Origin: Halocafeteria seosinensis
Taxonomy: Eukaryota; Sar; Bigyra; Bicosoecida
NCBI GenBank assembly: GCA_001687465.1
Contig: LVLI01000905.1
Coordinates: 1 to 64,000 of the forward strand
Length of the DNA: 64,000 nt
Reading direction: 5' to 3'
Shown here: positions 45,250 through 56,400 of the stretch, one piece after another
Layout: each line of letters begins with the position of its first letter
Position numbering within the stretch: position 1 is the stretch's first letter
Translations under genes and position numbers: made by a program
The notes under the pieces: generated by a model
Database searches by the model: none
The model's input: the letters and a program-made list of their open reading frames with translations, nothing else
Told to the model about the DNA's origin: nothing

Positions 45250-48200
45250 CTAGCTATTTTTCTTCCATGCGCTCAGTTGGCGCGGTTGCGCAGAGCGCGA
45301 ACGCAACAAGACTCCAGATCCATTTCGATTACTACCACTGCTACTCGCTCTTTTGGCCGAAGACGGTTTCGGTGGCTTATTGCTTCGAGAGCTTGTTGGG
45401 CAAAGTCCAATTGACTCATTGTCACCATTGAACTCGATTTCGACTCTACTTGTCGCAGGCTCTCCATCACCCTCCCATGGGGAATATTCAGACGCTGCCG
45501 AAGCAGTTCTGGAGCTGAGAGGTTCTGTGCGGTCGGTACCAACGTTGGGTAAGGTGGTAACGGAACGTTGTTCCGCTTCCCCACCTTGGATCCGTTCCTT
45601 CGCCTCAGGCTCTCTTTGTCCACTGTTCGCAATCACAGGTAAGCTGTTGTCAGCATCTGTGGCCGCGGACGAGACGCGAGGTGTCACTGCCGATTCTCTA
45701 TCATCACTTTGTTCCCCCGTTGAAGAGTACTGGTCATCGACATCCTCGTCGATCGAGGAATTACTCGCTTGATCTTTGGCAGCTCTTTTCTTTTTCTTCT
45801 TGGTTGTATGCTTTCGAAGTGGCACTACGGGAGGCTTTCGTACCCACTGAGGTTGCTTTTGATTATCTCGCTTTTCACCTTCGTTACCATTCTCAGATTT
45901 TTTCTCGTTGAGCATGGATAAAGCCTTCAAACGATGCATCGGCGCCATTAGGGCCGAAGCGTCACTCAGTCCCTTCGCTTGATAGGGCTTCTCTCTTACT
46001 ATTTTCTTTTTCTTTCTTTGTCTATCCGCCGTACTTGAAGGAGCCGTTTGGCAGCGCTGATCTTTGTCATTGCTATCCTCACCTCTTGACATGATTTCTG
46101 CAGCGGCATCCTTCAGTCCCGACTCTCGGAGAAGCTTCACCAGCTCTGATATCTCAAGGTTGTCATCTGAAGGACAATCGTCACTAGCATCACTCTTGTG
46201 CTCTTCATCCTCTTCCACTGTCGTTTGCTCTACTGTGTCTTGGATGCTTAGCACATGCTGACACGCTTTTCCAAGAGAATGATCGGTCCTTGAGAAATCA
46301 ATTGGTGGGGACTTTTGTAAGTCCAGGTTTATTGTCGCATTTCCGTCCAGCAGCTGCATTGTTTCCGATTCTTCGCCAATCCACTTGATAGCACCGTAGT
46401 ACGTTGAAAAGTCGGCATCGCTTGGTGTAAGCGTTTCAGGCTTGTCGTTCGAATCTCTCCATGAGCAATCGGTTCCGCTGGTTAACCCGAACAATTTGGC
46501 CCACTTCTTTGAGCTTTTATCGTCAGCTTTCTTCGTCGCTTTGAATGACTCCTGCTCATAGCGACTCTTTGAAGACGGCGACAGAGTGTCTCGGAAACTA
46601 ATGGTACGTTCGGGGCTCAAGAGTGGATCAGCTGAGTCTCCTTGTGGTAAGGCACTCTGGTCACCACTTTGGTCGCGTCGAAAGACTTCGCCCATCAAAG
46701 AGTCTGAGTGATAGAGCAGAGTGGAAATAGAGAGATGTCGCACGATAGTATCGATAACAGACATTCTTTGAGCGGTGATCGCAGATAGCGCTCGAGTGGC
46801 TTGACCCTCGCACAGCTTCTTATTGAGCAGGAGGGTGTACATCGCTTTAACAAAATCTCCACCAGCTATCATGTAATCTGCACAGCACACCGGAAACTCC
46901 TACCCAGGTGAAGAAATCCGGAACATCCTATACAGCAGCCAACATACCAGTTTCATTAAAGTGGAATCCATTACTTCCGCAGAAACTTGCTTCGCATGTG
47001 TATGCCAACGGTATTTGCAGCTCCCGGAAAACGACGGAACGCGCTGTACCCGTTTTATCCTTCGTCAGCTTGAAACGACATTTATCGAACGAAAACGAGG
47101 AGGTATTATCCGACTGCGACATCAACAATTCGCCAAGATAGATGCGTGAGAATCTCCACATACTATACCGCAAGTGATACATACGAGGACCGCCGGGACG
47201 ACCTTGATTAACCTGTCAAGTTCACCTTTAGGCCAACACATCCAGCCGGGATCTCTCCTTGAAATGAGAGGATCAGTCCATTGTGGAGGGCCACTATGGT
47301 GTCTATTCGCCTCCATGCTCATTTTTACTTTCATCTTCGAGCCAAACATATCTACGGTAGCATCACATAGGCTGCTTATCATGGATAACGGGTTCTTCGG
47401 GTCAACGACGGAGGACGACGAGCCACTCTCTTCTCTCGTACTAGGATTAGCCGAAGTGCATCCCCACTGCCCGTTCCCTTTGGTAGCACTACCGGGACAC
47501 GAGTAGAAGAAAATACCTTGTTGCCGACTCTGTCAAAAAAAAAAAAAAAACCAACAAAAAGCACAACGCTGGTTGCACCAGATACAAGTGAACAAAATTG
47601 GTAAACAATGTACTTACATGACCATGAAAATCGCAATAAAGCGCTACCCCTACCGTGTTATTTAAGGTTTCCATCATGGTCTTGAGATTATAAATGGTTG
47701 GATGAAGAACGCGGTGGGGATATTTCCATCTCCGGTTCAAGTCCGCTCCCGCTAAGCTGCACACAGGTATACCTCTATGCACAGAAGAAAACATACAACG
47801 GGAGCAAGCTATGCGAACTTACCTCGTTCTATAGTTCCCGTTAATTACACCATCGACGTTTAGCATAGGAATGATGCGTATTGTGTAGTGGCGCCGGAGC
47901 CACTTCGCACAACCATGGTCACTCAGGAGCTGTCTAATCACACCTTCCATTACCCAAGAGGCATTGCTTTCTCCTGGGTGTACTCGGGCAGAGAGGACGA
48001 TAACTGCAAATATCATTATCCACGTCAGTGGGAGCTCGAGTAAGACAACATGGAATGGACGGGATACTTACCTTGCCGTTTGGAAGGTCTCCGTAAGTCC
48101 TCACCTTCCTCAGCAATTGTCAGCATTTCGCATTTGTTTCCTGCCATTGTTTCACACAATCGTTCCTTGGTGACAAGCGGCTTTAAAGAGGGAGTGTTAA

Positions 48201-50663
48201 CAATCTGGCGTAGTATTCGACATAAATCTGCATCCCGAAACAGACATACCATTTGTCTCAACTTGTCTGCTCTCCCTGATTGGCGTAACTTACCGGTGTA
48301 CGTGTACGGATAACACATAGCAAAGTAACATAGATCGTGCCTATATTTGAACGTGTGAGTAAACGTCAAAACATAGAACCTTTCGCTGGAGTCTGCATCC
48401 GCCGGTACCTGCGGAATTATACCCAAAGCCGAATGTTACGGACTATCGTATAAAATGTGCTGAAGCTGAGACGACTTACTTTATAGTAACAAATTTGTTC
48501 GCAGTCAGAGTCAACATAACGAAATCTCGATTTCCGGTCGCTGGGAGTACTGTCGGTTGTCTCCCCATCACCCGATGTAGAGCCTTCATTGTCGCCCATT
48601 GTATACCCGCAGCGATACCAACCACGTCCATCTCTTTCGGATTCTCCAACGCTGTATGCCAGCGGTAGCATACCATAATTGTACATAGAGTCCGGTTTCG
48701 AAAAATTTGTAATGTGGAAAACATAAGGCACGCCAGGTTGCACATTCGAGACCGAGAAGAAAAACCTGCAGTCATACTTAAGCGTCGGTAAGATATAGTG
48801 GAAACCCCAGGAAATCAGAACTCTTCTAAACTTACCATTGTCTATGTCCTCGACTATGCACGTCATTGTGCATATGAAGCTCATATTCTTGAGCGCCTGC
48901 ACTATCAAAGAAGGATTGCATACCTCACAATAATACTATGAGGCATGTTCAAACTTACAAGGCGCATTATCTTTCCGTTGAACGCGCATAGCCTTGCGAA
49001 GGTTACCGGCTTCAAAATGGGAATCGAACACTACATCAGTAGGCGCTAGCACACGAGAAAAGTTAAACGAATCAGAGTAAGCATAAACCACCTTTCGAGG
49101 TGCGGCGCCGTCGCGAGGAAACCGTCTTTGAAAAGCAGCCTTGTTGATTTTTGCAGAATGCATGGGTTCGGGCTCGGCGTCTCGGGGATTCACGGTGTCA
49201 AAGCGTACGCTGTTCAATGCCTTCCTTCGCAATATTGTGCCTGTATGTTGCGGAGGGATACGTTTTTCGAAATTATGCTGTAACGGCGCCACATCAGAGG
49301 ATTCACTTGAGTCTTCGGACTCCTCGTCATTTCCAGAATTGTTATTATGCGATGCACTGTCCGTAGTGCCACCGTAAACCATTGGGGAAAACGCAGCAGC
49401 CTCATTATCTGTGGAGCCGTTACCATGACTCCGTAATCTCAACCTTTGGTTCGTTTTCCGGGTTACATCGCCAGAATATTCTTCACATCGGTCGATGTCC
49501 GGTACAACCGGGGTATGGGGATGCTGCTCGTCCAAAGACTCCTTGAACTCTCCATTAGAATCGGGCTTGCTCCTTAGTGGCCAAAATCCATTTTCGAAGC
49601 CATCAAGGAAAGATTTTCTGGGTACTGCGAGATACTTTGACCTTGCACTTTCAGATCTTCGGAGAGTGCCTGACCGGGGAGTTCCAGAGCTTGGACTGTG
49701 TGCCTCCTGCTTTTTCGAGTTGCTACCGTGAGAATCTTCCCTACTACGATTGTAGGGTTGAGGGGAGCTGGCGGATGGTATCTGACTCCAACTCATGATC
49801 TTGCGCATAGTGCTACTCTGGCGTGCGCTGTGGTCATTCGTTTCGGAGGATTCCTCATTCCCACTTTGAAGAGACTCAAACGAATTCGTGGACGTCTTGT
49901 TCCGACTTTGACGATAGCTCAAGTGCCTCGAAACGTACGTTCTCGTTCGATAGCTGGTGCTGCTGGACAGTAAAGCGCTGTGGGGGCGTTGCTTGCTGCG
50001 TTGGGACTCATTCTGGCAACTTGGAGATCGTGTTTCTTCCCCTTCCTTCTCTTGTTGTTGAGTGAGTGCAGCGCTGATATGAAAATGCGATTTTGAATGC
50101 AGCTTGTTGTTTCCTTTCGAATGCTGTTTGTCGTCCTTTTTCATCGAGATATTGTCAAGTAAAGGAGATTCTTCCTCGTCATTGCAGGAATCATGGGATG
50201 GAGCCTTCCCCAAAGACATACTCTTCGTTCGCTGCGGTGACGTGACCGCCAGTTTAGTGTCACCCTCTAACGTATCCCCACTGCTCTGAGACCTGTATTT
50301 TTGGTCCCTAATCCTCCTCCGAAGTTTTTGTGTCATGAATGCATTAAAGGTTGCAGGTTGTTGCTCCAGGTTCTCAATCGCCTCTTCAAAGGACCCATTG
50401 CTGCTTCCCGGCACCACTCCCGTCAGAGGCGACGGGGGCGTCTGCTTAGTGGGAGTACTCGGCACGGGTGAATTGGACCTCTTATCACCTGTGGACCACG
50501 TAAAGACCCCTGTAGACGCTGTAGCGGTAGCGCTCCCGCCGGCGATAACCGGAGATGGGGGGAAAATGGCGTTATGTTGCTCCATGACAGCCTTTCCAGC
50601 ACGATTCCCTAGTACATGGTCGTGTGCTCTTGTGTCTGGTCCACTTGGAAGTGGGAAAAGCAC
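45250..50663 (-). CDS. AGBL: Cytosolic carboxypeptidase (M14 tubulin deglutamylase), long disordered ends
   Basis: About twelve exons. The first encodes ~575 mostly disordered residues (Ser/Asn-rich, [20 protein letters not shown]) ending in the CCP N-domain start [19 protein letters not shown]. Then [59 protein letters not shown], and the M14 core: zinc ligands in [51 protein letters not shown], the third zinc ligand in [18 protein letters not shown], and the catalytic Glu in [20 protein letters not shown] further ~550 residues after the core are low complexity and charged. CCPs remove glutamate from tubulin tails and related C-termini, acting mainly in cilia. The start is the first ATG; a later Met ([10 protein letters not shown]) is possible. 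One intron (46900-46933) is 34 nt; another has a 16-T tract. Confidence 0.92.
47535..47550 (-). other. Homopolymer tract at a splice acceptor
   Basis: Sixteen A on the + strand, i.e. a pure polypyrimidine (T) tract directly before GACAG in the carboxypeptidase gene, just upstream of the exon starting [11 protein letters not shown]. It is a natural slippage site, so its length should be treated with caution. Confidence 0.8.
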
Positions 50664-51619
50664 TTAAATAGCCGTGTAAAACACGACTGAAACACAGCAC
50701 CACCTTCAAGATATCCCCTTTTTGTCTCTTTTCTGCCCGATATCGCCTCTATGCCGTCCTTTTCAATGCTTCCACCGGCACGAACAATTGTCCCCGTGTA
50801 TGTACACTCGGCCCCCCCCCTTCGAAATCGGATCGAAAAATGAGCTGTGGGAGCCAGAGGAACGTGTTTTCGCCTCTAGCCGTTAGTACGGCAGAACAGG
50901 AAGTTTTGGTCGCTTGTCGGGGAAACACTGGAAGCGTTGGCTGCTTGTCTGCCAAAGATCCGTCGACCTCATAAAGAGTGCGGCCAGTGGATCGGCTTGC
51001 GCTATGTCGACAATCCTACTGCTAGTGGAATGAATGAAAAAATAGAGTGGGGTAGTATACAGGAGTGTATACTGTAGGGAATAGCAAGAAACCACGAGGT
51101 CGCAAGAGCACGTTTGCTTCCTAACCGCTGCTGCCGAAACAGAGGGGGGAAAGAAACCCCGGACGAAAACACCCTCTTCTCTGGCGTTCTGTGTTTCGCG
51201 GGTACTCTCTCAAGCACGGTATTTCTCTTCCACATTAACCAGAAATATCTGCCCCCCTGCCTGACACGTTGCGTGTAGCGTGTCAAGCCTTTGGATAATC
51301 GAAAGCAAAAGTCGAAAACCCAGGCGGGAACACCACTTGTTGCGGGAGCAGTCCTGCGGGCAGAAAAACAAGCTGTTCTACAAATTGTCCACGACAAAGG
51401 GTTTAACCTACGACGTGGTGCTAGACGACAAATGAAGTATAAGAGAAGGCAATAGAAGCGTTCTGGACGTAATCTGGGGTAGAGTGGATGCGGAGCAAGG
51501 TGTCCGCTCCGGCTGGACCGAGGGTTTTTACGTTAATTTAACCAGTGATGTAACCATGCCATACCAAATGTGCAGGAATTAACTGTGTATTGAGATCAGA
51601 CCAAAGTTACAGGAGTGTG
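50664..51619. other. Gene-free stretch
   Basis: 956 bases between two minus-strand genes. It has a C9 run near 50811-50819 and a 131-codon frame on the minus strand (51002-51397) rich in Arg, Phe, Trp and Cys with no recognisable features, which I consider chance. No gene is supported. Confidence 0.4.
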
Positions 51620-53139
51620 CTAAAAGTCCAAGCCATCTAATGGACCCTTGCGCGATGGCTGGAGTGTAATGTGGTTTTGTCCCCTCGACTTGCTATCGCC
51701 GTTCGCTTGACAACACCCTGATTCCTCCCCAGTATTGACATCCCCAGTTTTACAGCAGGATGTGTTACTACTAGGAGAACTGCAGCCTTCACTATTGGCT
51801 TGTTCATTATCAAGTTTCTTCCGCACTCGCTCTGTTGCCAAGCCCATGCGCGGCTTTCCTTTATCCAGTCCATCCAAAAGCACGCAGGCCTTACAAAGGC
51901 GCTGTGACGATATATAGCCGCAATTTTCACATTTGCGAAGTGTCGGCATCTTTGCCTTAGCGGACTCTGAATTCGATTGATCAATCCGAAAGGATTCCGC
52001 AGAGTAGATTATATCCAATATGCTGGAGGGTCGTATCGCCTCCAGATCTTTCAGGAATTCCCTTGCGTATCCACGGTAGGCATTGGGTGAATAAATGCAT
52101 TCCGTTGAAAAATAATCCAATTTCTTGAAATACGCGTAGAGCACAATTTCTTTCTCGTAAGTATACTTGAATGGCTTGCATCGAGGCATCGTATTCCCCA
52201 TGCCAGTCGTGATGGAAACACACCGAGCTAAGCGAGCTATGTCACCCCTCAAAATATTCATCAATACAGTTTCTGCAACATCATCGGCGTTATGTCCTGT
52301 TACAATCTTATCGGCATTCATGAAAGCTGCTCCTCGGTCTAATGCTTGGCGACGGAAGACTCCACAAAACGTGCCTGCAAACACAAGGATTCAAGTCAAT
52401 AAGAGAGGCAATGTGTGACACGTTACTAGAAGCACACTCACAGTTATTCCGCAAACCTATTCTCTCCACGATTTCATCCATGGACCATCCGTAGAGGTCC
52501 TTGTACGATACGATTCGCAGCGGTACCTGGTACTGTTGCTGGTTTCGTTTCACAGTCTGCGCCAAAACGCAACGAGTCATGTCAACTACCACCTTCGACG
52601 CTTTGCAAGAAAGGAGGACAACTCACCTCCAAAGAATCGTCACGGTATCCAGTAATTCCCTCATCAATGGAGAGAAGAAACAAGTCTAAACCATACGAGT
52701 ACCGTTCATTCAGGGTTGTCATAATTTGGGCCAGAACGGTGGAATCTGCGTTGTCAAGTAATTTATCACTTTTGTTGAATGATGACGAGTCTGTATGACG
52801 GCGACGACGACATATACCTTTGCCCCCAGAAGCAGCGATGGCAACACGCTCTCCTGGCTTGAATAATTCATTGTCTATAATGGTCTGATGAATTTCGACT
52901 TCAAAGCACTCATAAAAACATCCCTTGCAGATCTTTTTCCCCGTTTTCGGACGCACGAGAGCCGGCCGATTCTCTTGACAGACGTAGCACACAGGCTTCG
53001 GCTTCGACTTCTTCTTCCTGGGGGCTGTCTGACCCTCACTAGAGGCTGTAGGATGGCTTTGATGCGTAGGAGTCGGTGTCTCTTCACACCGACGAGAAGA
53101 AGCTGCACTGGCGTGCTGCTCCTCCCCGTCCTCACCCAT
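51620..53139 (-). CDS. CTU1: Cytoplasmic tRNA 2-thiolation protein 1
   Basis: Exons 53139-52818, 52745-52627, 52556-52442 and 52374-51620 join in phase to 436 residues. Features in order: disordered N-terminus, N-terminal zinc finger ([20 protein letters not shown] then CKGC), ATP-binding PP-loop [17 protein letters not shown] (split by an intron between Lys and Asp), [31 protein letters not shown], the [19 protein letters not shown] block, and a C-terminal zinc-binding motif [19 protein letters not shown]1 (Ncs6), with CTU2, thiolates wobble uridine 34 of cytosolic tRNA-Lys, Glu and Gln as the last step of the Urm1 pathway. The C-terminal ~70 residues are a low-complexity tail with extra cysteines ([17 protein letters not shown]). 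The start is the first ATG. Confidence 0.95.
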
Positions 53140-53461
53140 TTTAGTGGCCCCACTTTCCTTATATATGTTTATTATCTATCTATCTATCTATAGGGCGTTT
53201 TTCCGTGACAATTCCTGCCATTATAGTGCTTGAAATGGACTAGTATTCGCAAGTTGAAGTTCTTAGTAGCAGAAATGTTTGACGCATCTGAGAACAAGAA
53301 ACCGAGCTCATTTAACGCACTATATATGCGTTTATAAGAGTCGTTTTGTTGACAGAACCGTGGCCATATATCACACACAGACGTGTGTGTATTGTATTTT
53401 GGGTTGGGATTTGTTTTGCGTTACGCGTAGTCGACGTTTGCCCTCATGGAGACCGCCAGGA
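53140..53461. promoter_or_regulatory. Divergent promoter region with TATC microsatellite
   Basis: 322 bases between the divergent CTU1 and Gly-rich protein genes. It contains a TATC repeat (53173-53192) and a TATA-like stretch TATATATGCGTTTATAA at about 53321-53337. Confidence 0.4.
53173..53192 (+). repeat. TATC microsatellite
   Basis: Five consecutive tetranucleotide units (four TATC, then TATA) just upstream of CTU1. Confidence 0.85.
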
Positions 53462-56400
53462 ATGGTGGGCTGCGGCGGCTGTATAGAGCGCCTCCACGCA
53501 AGAAGGAGAGGCTCCAGGGCTCCCGTACACTTGCTGCTAGTGCTACTACTGAGCCTCTTCCCCTTTCAGACGGAACTGGCTTGGGGGAAAGATGATCAGC
53601 CTTGTCGGACTCAGAGGTACTTTGGCCAACTTCTCGAGGCGCGAGGCGGCCCTAATACAGGTGATGCGCAGACTCCTGAAGAATGCGCTGTCAATATGAA
53701 CGAGAAGAGGGCTACAGCAGAAAGTCAGTTCAGTTCCGCCGGCAGCATGGAGGTCTGTATCATCAGCAATTACGCGGAAACCTGGCCTCAAGGAGACATT
53801 GTGTATGAGTTCCCGCACAGCGTAGTCTTCATGAACAGTCTAATTGGTTATAACCAAAGCACCCCGAATGACTCGAGTATCACTCTTTTGGCTCCCAATG
53901 GGAGTGTGAGTTTTTATAACACAACACTGTTTGCACCGAGGTAAGCAGTTGTTTGGCGACTAATCTTCTAGGATTGGGTCTGATAGAATTTGGTTTGCGC
54001 AGCTTGGTAATAGAAGCTCAAAACATAACGCTTGACAGCGGCTCTAATTTGAACGCTTCGGCTTCCATTGGCGCAGATAAAATAGTGAACCAGTCAGCTT
54101 TGGGTTTGAATGGGGACAGACCCATTGGAGGTGGACATGGGGGTGCCGGTGGTGCTGACACAAACAAACATCGTCCTGACCACAGGGGTAAAGCCTATGA
54201 TTTCATCCATGTGCGTTCCCCATTCTCTTTTGGAGCACCAGGTTGCTCCCCATTCGGCTTTGGAGCCCCACGGTGCGCTTGTGGGGGTGGTCGAATCAAA
54301 CTGTCTTCAAATTATGCAGCAAAACTATCAGGGACATTGGAAGCGAACGGGGAACATACCCACATTAATACAGCAGCGGCAGGAGCCGGGGGATCTATAA
54401 ATGTTAACACGGCTACTGTGCACTTTGGATCAAGTGCAAATATTACTGCACGAGGTGGAAATGCAAAGAATGGGACCGGGGGAGGGGGCATGGTGGCTCT
54501 TATCACACGCAGGAGCTCGCAGCCNCCGGTTGATAGGGTTGACGTCAGTGGAGGACAACCTATTGATGACAAAAAGCAAGAGCAAAAGGAAGCTGGCGGA
54601 GCGGGATTAATATTCTTAAGTTATCCGTCTCTCTCGTCTGCGCACAACCCAGGATACAACAGCCACGCTTACTGTGACGCTGCTAATTGCACGACGAGAC
54701 GGGAGCTATACTGCCGGTCCTCGGGAGAAGATTCGTTGGTTGCTGGTACAGAAATTGATGAGAGTTTATACCTAAAAGAGTTGGATTTGCTGACCATGGC
54801 TTCTTGCCATTGGAAGACAACTCATCGAGGTAACATGCCTCCAGTAGGTGTGGAATCACTCGTCATGAAATCTTCGTATGTCTCGTTAGCAGAGGATACC
54901 TCCCTACAGTTGACGGCAAAGTCTGGCATTCATCTGAAGCAGTCTTCCGGGATTCGCATTCATTCCGATCTGCGGTCTCGCATGCATGTGAACGCTGGTA
55001 ACATAACAATGGAATCGTCGGTACTGTCAGCAGCGTTTATGCATGTTCACGCCTCCGAGAGGCTACTAATACGCAGTTTCGGCTTCCTTCAGTTTGACCG
55101 CAAAGCCAGAATAAGCGCTAAATTTGTTGAGTCTCAGTCTTCCATTTCCCAGGGTGACATTCCTCTCGTTGAGGTCACTACCGTTTTCCTTCAGGCTGGG
55201 AATGTCAGTATGCAGAGCGGTTCCTCAATGGATGCAGGCCGGATATACCTATCAGTTACAGATAACTTTAACCTTCATGGCGCAATTGTGGCCCGCGATC
55301 AGACTCGAGCTACCAGTGAGTCTTGCGCCGCAAATCCTAAACGTGTACCTGTAGTCCACCCCGCCGCATGTAGTATGGTAGACTGGGAGCCTAATTGTTC
55401 TGCACGATACTCCCTTTGGGTAGCGACTCCTCAGCTTTCTGTGTATGACAAAGGCGTCATCCGGGGACCCGCCGTGCGGGTTTGCTCGAACAATGTAACC
55501 GTGCTTGATGGTGGTACTCTTTCTGCTAAGGGGACAGGCTGCGGTGCACAGCGAGGTCTCGGGAAGGGAAAAGAAGATGGTAACACGGGAGGTGGCCACG
55601 GAGGAAGAGGGGGAGGGACTACAGGAGGTGCGGAGGGAGGCAAGCGATATGACGAACAGAGATTCCCACGCTTCTTCGGAAGTGGTGGAGGCGGGGAAAG
55701 TGCCGGAGGTGCAGGCGGTGGGTTTTTGCGTGCTGACAGTAAACATATACGAGTTGACGGTCTCGTTACCGTCGCTGGAAATGCTGGGGCCGAGGTTGGA
55801 TCGGGTGGCGGTGGTGGGGCCGGGGGATCATTGATCTTGAATGTTTCATCGCTTCTTGGACGGGGTCGATTCGATTATAGTGGNGGCAACGCGGTAACTT
55901 CTGGTGGTGGTGGTGGTGGAGGGATAGCAAACACTTTTCTTTGGGGTCCCAGGGATATCTCAGTGTTCTCGGGGAACGTATCGAGTGGAGGAGGTAAAGG
56001 CTATTCAAACGGACAAGCCGGGAATATGGGAAAATCCTATATTGAAGGTGGTTGCCAAGCTGGCCACGCAGGTTTTCTTTGCCACAAATGCCCAAAAGGC
56101 CAATTCAAGCAAGTCGACGGGTCGAACCAACCATGCTCACAATGTCCTCCGGGAAGGTGGGCTAATAGCTCCGGAATGGAAGCCTGTTTACTTTGTAGAG
56201 GAGACTACATTTCTGCAGACCCGGGCGCTACGGTCTGTACATCTTGTGGCAATCGCACGGCTAACAAAAACAAGACGTCATGTGGAGAGTGCAAGACTGG
56301 TTACCATAAGCCGCATCTTAATGAAACAGGAACTTGCAAAGCCTGCCCGAGTGGTCAGCATAAAGAAATCATTGGTAACCGGGGATGCAAAGAATGTCCG

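Noticed and set aside
51002-51397. 131-codon minus-strand frame between the carboxypeptidase and CTU1
   Set aside because: Composition is atypical, with no motif and no splice context; probably chance.
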